In this document: positions 6,434-17,300 of the stretch, one piece after another
Layout: each line of letters begins with the position of its first letter
How positions within the stretch are numbered: position 1 is the first letter of the stretch
NCBI RefSeq assembly: GCF_016612505.1
Contig: NZ_JAENRR010000015.1
Span: 1-64,000, forward strand
From: Carboxylicivirga marina
Lineage (GTDB): Bacteria; Bacteroidota; Bacteroidia; Bacteroidales; Marinilabiliaceae
Direction of reading: 5' to 3'
DNA length: 64,000 nt
Translations under genes and position numbers: made by a program
The notes under the pieces: generated by a model
Seen by the model: only the letters and a program-made list of their open reading frames with translations
What the model was told of the DNA's origin: nothing
Database searches by the model: none

Positions 6434-9277
6434 TTAATTATTATTGCCAATGCTAATAACGCAACTCACTTTCTCCTCCATAGTTTTGCCAGATGGATAA
6501 ACGCATTGGATATAAGTAACATATATGCCAGGTGCTAGTGTAGTGTGTTCTTCACTGAGGCCATTCCACATAAAATAGCCTGTGTCGGCCAGGCTCTGGT
6601 TATTGACAAGGTACCTTACTTCGTGTCCTTTGGAATTGAAAATACGGATGGTCACCATGGCGCCTGCTTCTTTACTGTTGAAATGGATATACAATTGGTC
6701 GTCGATACCATCTCCATTTGGAGTAAAAACTTCAGGTGATATGCTAACAAAATCTTTAGTGGCTTTAGTCTCCGAAAGGTTCTGCGAATTAGCATATGCT
6801 GGTGTGGCAAATCCTGCCGTTGAGGCGGCCGAGTGCCAATTGTTGGCTTCATTTGTAGGATGGTCAAATGATAAACGTTCCAAACTAATACCTTCCTTGT
6901 TTTTCAGAAGCTCAAAATGCATCTTTTCGCTGTAGTCAAATTTATCGAGCATGATACCTTTCTGATTAGCGATAGCTACGAGACCTTCATCATCAGGATA
7001 GGAAGGAAGTGATGGTGTTTCAATAATGGCATCAGGGTTATTACATTTGTAATTTGTTAGCAGACTTTCTTTATCGGTAGTAATAACCTTGTATGATTGA
7101 GGTAGAAATAAATGATTCGTAGTACTTGCCTGATGCAGTTTATCAATCGAATTGTTTTTTATGGCTGCAAAGTAGATGTCTGATACATCAATGATTTTAT
7201 CACTCATGTTATATATTTCAACAAAATCAGCAGCATCAGGATAAGGGTTAAAGAGTACTTCATTTATAATAATATCACCATGCACCAGAGTATCGGGTAT
7301 GCCAAAAGGAATGGCTTTATCCATGATTAATTGATTGCCTGCCAGGTCCTTCATTGATAGTTGTTCTATATTGTGGATTTCGTTGGTTTGAAGTGTTTCA
7401 TTAAATTCTATATTGAGGTAATTCAGAAATGTAGTGTCGTATGTAATTTCATTTATCTCACTCATTGGCGTTAAATCCATGTCAATGTTTGTAAAGAGCA
7501 TGGTTTCGCTAAACGTAAGCTGAAGCGTTTTTGTGTTGAGCAGTTGTGTATGCGTAATGAATGGTGAAGAATCGTCTGTATTTATGGCCATTACTGAGTT
7601 GGTACTTGTCGGCGTACCTCCGTTTAAGTCCATGCACCAGTTATAGTTGGAATTCGTGCCACTCAGGTTGGTGGCATCAATGCGTTCAACCGACCAGCCG
7701 CCATCTTTTTTAAAGCCTTCGCCTGGTATGTTAGTTGGTAGATACTTGCAAGCATCAATAATGTGCATTTGCTTATTAAGTAGTACCATGTCGAAACCTG
7801 AATTATTTAATGCTGGCATCGCATCAACAAAAATCGTGTTTTTATTGTTTGGCCAATAGCTCATTTGGCTTCTGGCTACAAGGCAAGCATAAGCTTTGGT
7901 ACTAATGGTAGAATCGGGTAATTCAACAGCCTTATCATTAATCATCAAACACCAATCTCTCAGGGAAATGTCGTAATCGGTATTGTTGAAAATCTCAATG
8001 TATTCAACTTCAGGCAGGCCCATAGAAGGTGTTGGATCGGCCATCCACTCATTGAAAACTACATCAAAACGATTTGCCATGAAGTACATGATTTGTGTAG
8101 AGCTTTCAGGTGCCAGATCTTCAATGGAATCGTAAAGTTGGCTGATTTTTAATGTGTATGATTGCTTGTTCAGCAATGAATCACCTAGTTCGATGATATA
8201 ATCATGCTCATTCTCTGTTGAAATACGGTTGATTAAAATAGGGACATTGTCAATTGTAATAGATGCTTCGAGTAATTTCTCCTTGCTTACCGGTTTTGAA
8301 AAGGAGAGAAACAGTGTTTCTAAATCAAGTAATTTAATCGTTCTGATTTTGATTCTGTAATAGCTAAAGGAGAACGAAGTGCTCTCGATGACGTTACCAT
8401 CTATATCAGCGAAGTTCGAAATGAGTAGCTGGTCATCGTCAGTATCGCCTATTATTGGGTCGAAGTTTAATAATATCTGATGGCTTGTATTATCATAATT
8501 TATAATTGTCGGATGTTGTTTGCTGTTTGCCAAAATGAAATCGGATGGCTGTATGCTTGATTCATCAATAGCTTCGTTAAACGTAAGCATTATTTGACTG
8601 CCATTAAGTAAATTAAAGTGTGTTAAAGTTGGAGGATTTGTATCGGTATAAGGTAAGCCATCAACAATAATGTCATCAAAAAAGAATTTGTCAGCACGTG
8701 TTTTAGTGTATTTGCAATACAAACCAAAATAGGCAGATGGGTAATTAAACTCAAAATTAGATGTGCCAAGCTTTTCCCAACCATTTCCAAAGTCAGCCTG
8801 CAGACTCCAGTCATTGGCATTGTGCGTTATTTTTATCATCACATCAACTACCGATGTGTTGAGTTGATCGAATGGACCTTCAATCATTTGTTGCTTTGTG
8901 CCATTCTCAATTTTATAGAGGCAAATATTATCGTTACTGCTACCTATTTCAATAAAAATAGCATTGTCGGCATCAGTTAGCTGCTCTTTATCACTTGCCA
9001 AATAAACTCTGGCATAATTGCTTGAAGAAGGATTAAAAGCCATCCTTACTTTAAGTTGTGAGGTCGCTTCTTCAATGCTAGTACTGGGAGTGGAGAGGTA
9101 GGAATCACCTTCATCCGTCATGCTTAACTGTAGTTCGGTATTTGCATTAACAATGAAGTTACTAACATCACCGTTCCATGTAGGGTTGGTATTTATTTCG
9201 TCATCGTTAAAGGATTCATGAATTTGGGAATGGCTTGTCAGGGGCAGACATACCAAAAGAATAAAAATTAGTCGCAT
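6434..9277 (-). CDS. Large secreted lamin-tail-domain protein with gliding/T9SS-type C-terminus
   Basis: A 947-residue exported protein. Signal peptide: residues 1-17 (MRLIFILLVCLPLTSHSQ). A laminin-G-like beta domain spans about 18-215, then Ig-like segments with LTFNEAIDESS and LTFSETMLF repeats. There are two lamin tail domains, near 405-520 (VVFNEWMADPTP) and 666-780 (IIINEVLFNPYPDAADFVEI). The C-terminal domain, about 846-947, opens with EVFTPNGDGIDDQL, matching the CHU_C/FlgD-like domain used for type IX secretion or gliding-associated sorting. The longest frame starts at 9355; ATG 9277 is chosen because it directly begins the signal peptide. It probably sits on the cell surface or is released; ligand unknown. 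Confidence 0.8.
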   Translation of the reverse strand: MRLIFILLVCLPLTSHSQIHESFNDDEINTNPTWNGDVSNFIVNANTELQLSMTDEGDSYLSTPSTSIEEATSQLKVRMAFNPSSSNYARVYLASDKEQLTDADNAIFIEIGSSNDNICLYKIENGTKQQMIEGPFDQLNTSVVDVMIKITHNANDWSLQADFGNGWEKLGTSNFEFNYPSAYFGLYCKYTKTRADKFFFDDIIVDGLPYTDTNPPTLTHFNLLNGSQIMLTFNEAIDESSIQPSDFILANSKQHPTIINYDNTSHQILLNFDPIIGDTDDDQLLISNFADIDGNVIESTSFSFSYYRIKIRTIKLLDLETLFLSFSKPVSKEKLLEASITIDNVPILINRISTENEHDYIIELGDSLLNKQSYTLKISQLYDSIEDLAPESSTQIMYFMANRFDVVFNEWMADPTPSMGLPEVEYIEIFNNTDYDISLRDWCLMINDKAVELPDSTISTKAYACLVARSQMSYWPNNKNTIFVDAMPALNNSGFDMVLLNKQMHIIDACKYLPTNIPGEGFKKDGGWSVERIDATNLSGTNSNYNWCMDLNGGTPTSTNSVMAINTDDSSPFITHTQLLNTKTLQLTFSETMLFTNIDMDLTPMSEINEITYDTTFLNYLNIEFNETLQTNEIHNIEQLSMKDLAGNQLIMDKAIPFGIPDTLVHGDIIINEVLFNPYPDAADFVEIYNMSDKIIDVSDIYFAAIKNNSIDKLHQASTTNHLFLPQSYKVITTDKESLLTNYKCNNPDAIIETPSLPSYPDDEGLVAIANQKGIMLDKFDYSEKMHFELLKNKEGISLERLSFDHPTNEANNWHSAASTAGFATPAYANSQNLSETKATKDFVSISPEVFTPNGDGIDDQLYIHFNSKEAGAMVTIRIFNSKGHEVRYLVNNQSLADTGYFMWNGLSEEHTTLAPGIYVTYIQCVYPSGKTMEEKVSCVISIGNNN

Positions 9278-9458
9278 TGAGTTAAGGGTTAAAGTATTTA
9301 TTTCTATTTTTGTATCGGAATGTAAGCAACTTAACAATCCACCAACACAAATCAATTTAATACAATTTGCTTACTAAGTAAAGTTATTTCACCGTTGAGG
9401 TTGTATTTTTTAAATCAGTATAAAGAATATGCCTAAGCAATTTTAAATTTATTCAAAA

Positions 9459-10469
9459 ATGAAAGTAGCAATCGTTGGTGCTAGTGGCGCTGTAGGACAA
9501 GAATTCCTAAAAGTATTGGAAGAACGTAACTTTCCTATGGATGAGTTAGTTTTATTTGGTTCAAAAAGAAGTGCAGGTAAAAAGATTACGTTTAAAGGAC
9601 AGGAGTTAACCGTAAAGGAACTTCAGCATAATGATGATTTTAAGGATATTGATATTGCCTTAACATCAGCTGGTGGGGGTACTTCTAAGGCTTATGCCGA
9701 GACCATTACCAAGCATGGCACTATGATGATTGATAATTCAAGTGCTTTCCGTATGGATGATGATGTGCCGTTGGTTGTACCTGAGGTAAATGCCGTTGAT
9801 TGTAAAAACGCTCCTCGTAATATTATTGCTAATCCGAATTGTACTACCATTCAGATGGTGGTGGCTTTAAAGCCTATAGAAGAGCTATCGCACATTAAAC
9901 GTGTGCATGTTTCAACTTACCAGGCATCAAGTGGTGCCGGTGCAAGTGGCATGCAAGAGTTGGAAGACCAGACGAAAGCGATTGTTAATGGTGAGGAAAC
10001 TACGGTTGATGCTTTTCAATATCAACTGGCCATGAATCTGATTCCACAAGTTGATGTTTTTACCGATAATGATTACACCAAGGAAGAGATGAAGATGTTT
10101 AATGAAACGCGTAAGATTATGCATAGCGACATTAGTGTTAGCGCTATGTGTGTACGTGTGCCTATTCTTCGTGCTCATTCTGAGTCAATTTGGGTGGAGA
10201 CAGAAGCTCCTGTTACGCCCGTTGAGGCAAAGGATGCATTTTCAAAAGCTGATGGCGTAGTACTAATGGACGATCCTGCCAATAAGGCGTATCCAATGCC
10301 GTTGTTCTTAGCTGGTAAAGATGAAGTTTTTGTAGGGCGTGTTCGTCAGGATCTAGCGAATCCAAATGGTTTAACTTTTTGGTGTGTTTCAGATCAGATT
10401 AAAAAAGGAGCTGCCTTAAACGCTGTTCAGATTGCTGAATACATGATTAAAGAAGGTTTGATAAAGTAA
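9459..10469 (+). CDS. asd: Aspartate-semialdehyde dehydrogenase
   Basis: A 336-residue enzyme that reduces aspartyl-4-phosphate to aspartate-4-semialdehyde with NADPH, the branch point to lysine/diaminopimelate, threonine and methionine. The N-terminal Rossmann motif is [14 protein letters not shown] (GxxGxxG), the catalytic Cys128 lies in [10 protein letters not shown], and the substrate-binding region has the usual [11 protein letters not shown]. Length and start (ATG 9459) are typical. It is transcribed alone, away from the lamin-tail gene, and ends in a strong terminator. Confidence 0.95.
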   Translation: MKVAIVGASGAVGQEFLKVLEERNFPMDELVLFGSKRSAGKKITFKGQELTVKELQHNDDFKDIDIALTSAGGGTSKAYAETITKHGTMMIDNSSAFRMDDDVPLVVPEVNAVDCKNAPRNIIANPNCTTIQMVVALKPIEELSHIKRVHVSTYQASSGAGASGMQELEDQTKAIVNGEETTVDAFQYQLAMNLIPQVDVFTDNDYTKEEMKMFNETRKIMHSDISVSAMCVRVPILRAHSESIWVETEAPVTPVEAKDAFSKADGVVLMDDPANKAYPMPLFLAGKDEVFVGRVRQDLANPNGLTFWCVSDQIKKGAALNAVQIAEYMIKEGLIK

Positions 10470-10490
10470 TCATATACAAAATGTATTAAA

Positions 10491-10527
10491 AAGGGGGTAG
10501 TCAAATAATGATTGGCTACCCTTTTTT
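10491..10527 (+). terminator. Terminator of asd
   Basis: A 10-bp stem (GGGTAGTCAA at 10495-10504 with TTGGCTACCC at 10512-10521), a 7-nt loop and six T. It overlaps the longest possible start of the next open frame and so argues for a later start there. Confidence 0.85.
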
Positions 10528-10600
10528 GTTGATAAATAAATGTAACCATTCGGCTTGTCAAGCGGTAAAAACAGATGATTTTGTCTCACACATCAATGCA

Positions 10601-11689
10601 ATGTTTTCAGTTGAAAAAATAAAAATCTGGTTTAGCATATTCTTTAGATCGTATCTGTATCATCAGATATTTTGGTTATTGGCTTTGGCCGGGTATGCAT
10701 TTTTCACGCAGGACGAGCGCTTGTTTGTTAATTACCTGAATCTGCTCGAAAAGAATGATATATATGGCAATACGGTATTATTGTCTTTTTTCGCAGCATC
10801 GTTTTTTACATTCCTGGACGCTATATTTATTGGATGGGTCGTACGCAAACTACCCATTCGTATTATTGCTTTTTTTCGTCATGTGCTATATGTGTTACTG
10901 GCTTTGTTAATTATCTTTTTGTCAGCTAATCAAAACCTGACTTTTGAAGAATTAAGGGATTATGATATCTATTTTGACAGAATGCCCGAATTAGGTATTC
11001 GTTCATTGCGATTTACGCTTTGGTTCTACCATTCATGTATTTTTAGTACGCTTATTAGGGGCATACTCCGTAAAATAGGCCTTTCGAATGTGCTTCAATG
11101 GCTTATGGGCACTTTAAATAAACCACAAGTTGAAAAGCGTATTTTCATGTTTGTTGATATGCGTTCATCGGTAACAATCGCCGAAAAGCTACAGCATAAA
11201 AAGTTTAGTTACCTGGTGCAGGATGTATTCAATGACCTGGCTGTGGTTGAAAACTATGGCGGAGCAATCTATCAATACCTTGGCGATGGGGCCATTATTT
11301 CATGGAGTTTGAAAAAAGGTATACGTAATAATAATTGTCTTAAGGCTTTTTTTGCATTTCAGAAAGTAATTAAACGTAACCGATTTTGGTACAATAAAAG
11401 GTATGGGCTAGTGCCTGAGTTTAAGGCCGGGCTGCATGTAGGTGATATTATGGTGTTGCAGGTTGGTCGTCTAAAAAGAGATATTTCATATAACGGCGAT
11501 ACGCTTAACACAACTGCTCGCATCGAATCTATGTGTAATGAATACAAGCAAGATTTATTAATTTCCGGGATACTTTATGAAAGCCTTCCGCATATCAAGA
11601 AGTTCAATACAAAAGAAGTTGGTAATCTGAAATTAAAAGGGAAATCACGAGGTGTTCAGGTTTACAAAGTCAAGCTACCCAATAAATAG
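10601..11689 (+). CDS. Membrane class III adenylate/guanylate cyclase
   Basis: A 362-residue protein with about four N-terminal transmembrane helices (residues 20-155) and a C-terminal class III cyclase domain (about 178-360). The two metal-binding aspartates are visible as FVDMRSS (Asp186) and YLGDGAI (Asp229), and the transition-state motif follows as GDTLNTTARIES. It should make cAMP or cGMP on the cytoplasmic side. The frame extends upstream to 10508 but that start lies inside the asd terminator, so ATG 10601 (MFSVEKIKIW) is preferred. No cyclic-nucleotide receptor is nearby. The purine specificity cannot be decided by eye. Confidence 0.85.
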   Translation: MFSVEKIKIWFSIFFRSYLYHQIFWLLALAGYAFFTQDERLFVNYLNLLEKNDIYGNTVLLSFFAASFFTFLDAIFIGWVVRKLPIRIIAFFRHVLYVLLALLIIFLSANQNLTFEELRDYDIYFDRMPELGIRSLRFTLWFYHSCIFSTLIRGILRKIGLSNVLQWLMGTLNKPQVEKRIFMFVDMRSSVTIAEKLQHKKFSYLVQDVFNDLAVVENYGGAIYQYLGDGAIISWSLKKGIRNNNCLKAFFAFQKVIKRNRFWYNKRYGLVPEFKAGLHVGDIMVLQVGRLKRDISYNGDTLNTTARIESMCNEYKQDLLISGILYESLPHIKKFNTKEVGNLKLKGKSRGVQVYKVKLPNK

Positions 11690-11700
11690 TATTGATGTGA

Positions 11701-11727
11701 AAAAAAGGATGTCTATCGACACCCTTT
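11701..11727. terminator. Bidirectional terminator between the cyclase gene and hflX
   Basis: A 10-bp stem with one mismatch (11704-11713 with 11718-11727) and loop TATC, flanked by an A run on one side and T-rich sequence on the other. It lies between convergent genes. Confidence 0.7.
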
Positions 11728-11737
11728 CTATAATTTA

Positions 11738-12958
11738 TTACTCTACTTGTCCATCCTGATTATATGAATTATACAGATAATCATTAAATGGAAAGCGTTG
11801 TGCATGAATCGTTTTTACCTTGTCGTAAATGAGTTGTTTGAATTCAATAAAATTCACTTTATTGAGCGCAGAAATAAAGATACAGTCTTCTTGCTGTCCC
11901 ATCCACGTTTCTTTTAAGTCACCCAAGGAGTAGTTTTCGCGCTTCTTAGGTGTTAAGTCATCTTCGTCTTTAGGTGTGTATTCGTATGCATCCACTTTAT
12001 TAAAGACGAGTACGTGAGGTTTTACTTTTTCATCAATTTCACTCAATGTTCTGTTAACGGTTTCAATTTGCTGTTCAAAACCCGGATGAGAGACATCCAC
12101 TACATGCAATAATATATCAGCTTCTCTTACCTCGTCGAGGGTCGATTTAAATGACTCCACCAAATGGTGAGGGAGTTTTCGGATAAACCCAACTGTATCA
12201 GCGAGTAAGAATGGGATGTTATCAACGACTACTTTGCGAACAGTTGTGTCCAGTGTAGCAAATAGCTTATTCTCAGCGAAAACTTCTGATTTGCTCAAGA
12301 CATTCATCAAAGTGCTTTTGCCTACATTGGTGTATCCTACTAAAGCAACCCGAACCAGCTTGCCGCGGTTTTGGCGCTGGGTGGCCATTTGTCGATCAAT
12401 CTTTTCAAGGTCTTTCTTTAGTTTAGCAATTTTATCCCGGATGATACGACGGTCGGTTTCAATTTCTTTTTCACCGGGTCCACGCATGCCAATACCGCCT
12501 CGTTGTCGCTCCAGGTGAGTCCACATGCGCGTTAGTCGGGGCAAGAGGTATTGATATTGAGCTAATTCAACTTGAGTTTTAGCATGAGCCGTTTGTGCAC
12601 GACGGGCAAAAATATCGAGTATGAGATTGGTACGATCGAGTACCAAAACTTTCAATTCACGTTCGAGGTTACGAAGTTGCGATGGTGATAATTCATCATC
12701 AAAAATGATTGTTTTCACCTCATGAACCTTCATAAAATCAATTATTTCCTGAAGTTTGCCACGTCCAACAAAAGTCTTTGGATCGGGCATGGTCAGGTTT
12801 TGAGTAAAGCGTTCAAAAGGAATAGCACCTGCTGTTTCGGCCAAGAAAGCTAATTCATCCAAATATTCGTTCACTTGCTGTATTGATACTTCCGGTGTTT
12901 TAACGGCTACCAATACAACTTTCTCCAGTTCCTTTTTCGATGAAGGATTTTCAATCAT
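11738..12958 (-). CDS. hflX: Ribosome-splitting GTPase HflX
   Basis: A 406-residue GTPase. The N-terminal HflX domain includes VGRGKLQEI (about 64-72) and the glycine-rich ERQRGGIGMRGPGEKEIETD (about 150-169), followed by a helical linker. The G domain has G1 GYTNVGKS (208-215), G3 DTVGFI and G4 NKVD. HflX binds the 50S subunit and separates stalled or heat-damaged ribosomes. The acidic C-terminal segment (KDEDDLTPKKRENY) is a common insertion in Bacteroidota members. Single gene, upstream of tonB in the reverse direction, separated from it by a terminator. Confidence 0.95.
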   Translation of the reverse strand: MIENPSSKKELEKVVLVAVKTPEVSIQQVNEYLDELAFLAETAGAIPFERFTQNLTMPDPKTFVGRGKLQEIIDFMKVHEVKTIIFDDELSPSQLRNLERELKVLVLDRTNLILDIFARRAQTAHAKTQVELAQYQYLLPRLTRMWTHLERQRGGIGMRGPGEKEIETDRRIIRDKIAKLKKDLEKIDRQMATQRQNRGKLVRVALVGYTNVGKSTLMNVLSKSEVFAENKLFATLDTTVRKVVVDNIPFLLADTVGFIRKLPHHLVESFKSTLDEVREADILLHVVDVSHPGFEQQIETVNRTLSEIDEKVKPHVLVFNKVDAYEYTPKDEDDLTPKKRENYSLGDLKETWMGQQEDCIFISALNKVNFIEFKQLIYDKVKTIHAQRFPFNDYLYNSYNQDGQVE

Positions 12959-13020
12959 TTACTACCTCTTTTAAGTCTTTCTTAATTAGAACGACAAATA
13001 TAACTCAATTTTAGGGCAAC

Positions 13021-13048
13021 AAAAAACCCCGCATCAGCGGGGTTTTTT
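13021..13048 (-). terminator. Terminator of tonB
   Basis: A perfect stem AAAAAACCCCGC/GCGGGGTTTTTT with loop ATCA, about 20 bp after the tonB stop. The symmetric A and T runs let it act both ways. Confidence 0.9.
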
Positions 13049-13069
13049 ATATTGTTACTGTAGTAGTTA

Positions 13070-13753
13070 CTACTGCAATACAAAGTTGATAGGCACAGTA
13101 TAAGATACTTTTACCGCTTTACCTCTTTGTTTTCCTGGTTTCCAAGCTGGCATGGCATTAACCACACGAATTGCTTCTTTGTCCAGGTTAGGGTCAACAC
13201 CACGGGCAATTTTCACATCAGTTACTTTACCTTTTGTGTTAACAACGAAAGATACATAAACACGCCCCTGGATACCATTTTCCTGAGCAATTACAGGATA
13301 CTTCACCGACTGTGCAATGTACTTACGTAATGCCTCTTCACCTCCAGGGAATTCAGGCATGTCTTCTACAATAAAGAAGACTGGTGCATCGTCTGACTCT
13401 TCTTCTTCCATGGCTAAGTCTGAGAAGTCAATCTCAGTATCATCATCCATTTCAGTGTCTTCGATGTCTAACTCTTCATCCAACTCCACATCATCTTCTA
13501 CGATGTTTAACACGTCAGCAACCTTTGGTGGTGGCGGTGGTGGCGGTGGTTTTACTTCTTCCTGCCTAGTAATAGGCATGATTTCCTCCTCGGCTTCAAG
13601 CTCTTCTACCATCTCAAACTGAGATGCATCCATATCGGTAGTGGTCCATTCAAAAGCAATTAATACAATTGCTAATGTAACAACCAACCCGATCTGCATG
13701 AAGACGCTTTTCTTGTTTTCAAGATCTGCCTTCGGCGACTTTTTTACTTCCAT
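13070..13753 (-). CDS. tonB: TonB energy-transducing protein
   Basis: A 227-residue protein. A basic N-terminus is followed by one transmembrane helix (about 19-37), then a periplasmic linker with an eight-proline run (PPPPPPPPK near 69-77) and a very acidic stretch (about 85-120, Glu/Asp-rich). A C-terminal TonB domain begins at VEDMPEFPGGEEALRKYIAQ and holds YPVIAQENGIQGRVYVSFVV. It couples the ExbB-ExbD proton-motive-force motor to outer-membrane receptors such as the SusC protein at 59.1 kb. Many TonB paralogues occur in this phylum, so the partner receptor is unknown. exbBD is not in the window. Confidence 0.9.
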   Translation of the reverse strand: MEVKKSPKADLENKKSVFMQIGLVVTLAIVLIAFEWTTTDMDASQFEMVEELEAEEEIMPITRQEEVKPPPPPPPPKVADVLNIVEDDVELDEELDIEDTEMDDDTEIDFSDLAMEEEESDDAPVFFIVEDMPEFPGGEEALRKYIAQSVKYPVIAQENGIQGRVYVSFVVNTKGKVTDVKIARGVDPNLDKEAIRVVNAMPAWKPGKQRGKAVKVSYTVPINFVLQ

Positions 13754-13974
13754 AATAGATCAAAGTTTTGGTGCCTAAAGATAGCTATTATTACCAGTTT
13801 TTCTCAATTCAAAAGAGGACCTAAAAGGCCTCACCCAAATTTTGAGTGCATAAAAATAGAATTTTAAAATCAAATTCCATTCAAATTTCCATAGTTTTTG
13901 ATACTTGTGTCAAGTGTATCGGCATAAAAAGTTGTTTGGTGATTATTATCACTATTGTGAATTGAAAAAACAGC

Positions 13975-14004
13975 TTGTGGAATTTAAAAAAACATATATA
14001 TTTG
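13975..14004 (+). promoter_or_regulatory. Promoter of tRNA-Ala
   Basis: -7 box TATATTTG (13997-14004) and TTG at 13975-13977, 19 nt apart: a near-ideal Bacteroidota housekeeping promoter about 40 bp before the tRNA. Confidence 0.7.
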
Positions 14005-14044
14005 CATCGCAATTGGCAAGGGTCAATAATTTTGCAAGAATGAT

Positions 14045-14118
14045 GGGGGATTAGCTCAGTTGGCTAGAGCGTTTGACTGGCAGTCAAAAGGTCAGCGGTT
14101 CGATTCCGCTATTCTCCA
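14045..14118 (+). tRNA. tRNA-Ala (anticodon GGC)
   Basis: A 74-nt cloverleaf. The acceptor GGGGGAT pairs with ATTCTCC and includes the G3:U70 wobble that defines alanine tRNAs. The anticodon stem TTTGA/TCAAA holds loop CTGGCAG (anticodon GGC). The T-arm is AGCGG-TTCGATT-CCGCT. The full CCA is not encoded. Confidence 0.95.
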
Positions 14119-14128
14119 CATTGAAAAT

Positions 14129-14167
14129 AAAGGCGTTCGGAGGCTTCCACTCTGGGCGCTTTTTTTT
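14129..14167 (+). terminator. Terminator of tRNA-Ala
   Basis: A long hairpin with one bulged G (AAAG-CGTTCGGAG paired with CTCTGGGCG-CTTT through several G-U pairs) followed by eight T. Confidence 0.7.
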
Positions 14168-14245
14168 GTGCCCTACATTTCACGCCACTATTCCGGCTTA
14201 AAACTTTAACGAATTATTGTATTATTGATTGCTATTGAAAATTGC

Positions 14246-14275
14246 TTGAAGAATCAAGGCATTTAGTTACTTTTG
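14246..14275 (+). promoter_or_regulatory. Promoter of the propeller sensor kinase gene
   Basis: -7 box TACTTTTG (14268-14275) with TTG at 14246-14248, 19 nt upstream. The leader to ATG 14335 would be about 52 nt. Confidence 0.5.
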
Positions 14276-14334
14276 AAACCTTGCATATCTTGCTTTTAGG
14301 GTAAAAGGTGTTATTTAATTTATAATAGACGATT

Positions 14335-17300
14335 ATGGATAAAAGAAAGAATATTTCTGGTATCTACGCATTAGTGATATTTCTTTTGTTATTGAGTTGC
14401 AATCATCCAAACAAATCCGGGAAGGACAGAGCGAAAACAATAAAAGACCATCAGAGTATTGCCAATGGTTTGGAAAAGCCATACACAGATTCTTCATTAA
14501 TTAATATTCCGAATGGCAACATAGTTACCTTACCCAAGAAGGTTAGTATAGCTAATTCAATTATTCGCTCCGACCGTTTAAATCCCAAGAAACTTAAAGA
14601 ACCAAAAAGTATACCTGTCAACCTAGCTCAGGTAAAAAGGAATTGTTCAGGTGTAAATAATTTTGAATTACCACTTAAGTTTTCTATTCCTGATACAGGT
14701 TTTTTATTGCAGAATGGAGATACGATTTTTGCTCCTCGCAGAATTACAGATATTCGAGCAAGTTCTGTAAAAGCATTACCATTTAAGTATAGCGATAATG
14801 CTGCATTAAATATGAAGAACCTTGATGTTGAGCAGGGTTTAACTTCTTCGTATATATTATCAATGATAACCGATAAACGTGGTAACCTTTGGTTGGGCAC
14901 AAACGGCGGAGGTGTATGTAGATATAATGGTGAGACATTTACGATTTATAATAAAAAAAACGGATTACCCAGTAATCATGTGAGATCCATATTACAAGAT
15001 AAAAAAGGTAATATCTGGTTTGGTTTTTATGGAGATGGGGTTTGTGTTTTTAATGGGAAAGATTTTATTCAGTATGATATTAAACAGGGTTTAGCAGGTA
15101 CATATGTCTGTGAAATTATAGAAGATAAAAATGGTCGTATTTGGATTGCCACAGATAATGCAGGAATAAGCTGTTTTGATGGAAAGTCTTTCGTCAATTA
15201 TACTGAAAAACAAGGTTTAGTATGTAATGATACCAAATGTATAGCAGAAGATAATAATGGTGATTTGTGGATTGGAACCAAAGAGGGGTTAAGTCATTTC
15301 GATGGTAAGACATTCGCCTCAATTGGTAAAAAGGAAGGGCTTTCAAGTGATTATATATGGACCATTTTAGTAGACGATAAAAACAAGCTTTGGTTTGGAA
15401 CAGTATTAGGAGGAGTAAGCTGCTATGATGGTAAGGTATTTAAAAGTTATACCGATAAGCACGGATTGCCTAATAACGATGTGTATGCGTTATGTCAGGA
15501 TAAAGCTGGAAATATTTGGATAGGAACCTATGGTGGAGGCGTAATGAAATTATTGATAGACGATAGTTTGAATGAAGCTAACTACTATATTAATTATAGC
15601 GAAATAGATGGTTTGCGGGATAACTATGTGCGAAAAATAGTTGAGGATATTAGCGGTAATATCTGGTTAGGTCTTGATGGCGGAGGTGTGTGCTGTTTTA
15701 ATGAATACTCTTTTACAAATTATAGAGAAAAAGAGGGCTTGACTGATGATGTTATCATGGCCATGTGCGAAGACCGGAAGCGTAATTTATGGTTTGGAAC
15801 TTATGGCAGTGAGCTCATTAAATACAATGGAAAAACATTTGAAAAAGTTAAAATTGCAGGATCGGCTATTAAATCCATTTACGAAGATGATGACGGTATT
15901 ATATGGATTGGAACTGGAGATGATGGGGTATTCCAATACAATGGTACTGCATACAGAAACTTCACAAAAGAAAATGGCTTTCCTTCAGATCAGATTATGT
16001 CGATTACCCAGGACTCTAAGGGGAATATGTGGTTTGGTACGTACGCTAAAGGGGTTTTTTATTATGATGGCACACAAGTCATTTCTTATGGTGAAGAACA
16101 AGGCTTGCAAGCCAAGAATATTATAAGTATGCTTGAAGATAAGCATGGTAATTTATGGTTAGGTACAAATGAAAAAGGAGCCATTAGGTTTAACGGGAAG
16201 GAGTTTGCTGTTCATAGCCAAGGAGAGGGGCTCGCAGGCAATTATGTGAGCACAATAATGGAAGACAATAACGGAAACCTATGGTTTGGCACCTATGATA
16301 ACGGCTTAAGTTTTTATGATGGAAATACCTTCTCTACAATAGATGAAGAATGCGGATTATCAAATAATCGTGTATATACGATTATAGAAGACAATGAAAA
16401 AAACATTTGGGTTTCGACAGAGAATGGCTTGAACTGTATCGTGTTTGATGGTGAAGCAGGAGAAGCAGCTCCTACTACCATAAGTAGCCATACAAAAGAA
16501 ACAAAGACTCCTACGAAAAATTTAAATAACTACTTGGTTGAAGGAGCCAAAATACGTCAGTATAAAATTGTAGATTTTGGGGTGAGGGATGGATTGAAAG
16601 TATCGGATTTTTTTCGAACTTCAGGTTGTATAGATAGTCAAAATCGTATCTGGTGGGGAAGTGGAAAAGCTCTTGTGATGCTGGATCGAAATAAATTCTA
16701 TTTGCCAGCAGGTTCTCCTAAGATTCAATTCGAAGGTATAGATTTAATGGGCGAGAAGTTGAATTTTGATTGGTCTATGAGTGAAGCGACGTGTAAAAAA
16801 CACAAAGGTATTCGCTTTACAAGTATGGCTGATTTCCACCACTATCCCTTGGGATTATCATTACCCTACCATCTAGATCATCTTGTTTTTAAATTTTCGG
16901 CAATAGATTGGAGTGCTTCCCATAAAATACAATACCAATATCAATTAGAAGGGTTGGATAAGGAATGGAACTTGCTAACAAGCGAAAATAAAGCTGAATA
17001 TAGAAATATACCTCATGGGTTCTATACGTTTAAAGTTAGGGCAAAAGGTGCTGCAGAAAAGTGGAGTGAGGTAATTGAGTACAAATTCACTATTCGGCCT
17101 CCGTTGTGGCTCAGGTGGTGGGCTTATATAGTATATTTAATTTTATGCATTCTGGCAGTTTGGCTCATTGTAAAAATATATACCCGCCGACTTATAAAGC
17201 AAAAAAGAGTTCTTGAGAATACGGTAAAGGACAGAACAAAGGAAATTGCTACAAAGAATAAAATATTGGAAGAAAGCAATGTGGAGATATTTCAACAAAA

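Noticed and set aside
13317-13622. Plus-strand Ser/Gly-rich frame opposite tonB
   Set aside because: It is the reverse complement of the acidic and proline-rich linker of TonB, which gives an artificial low-complexity reading.
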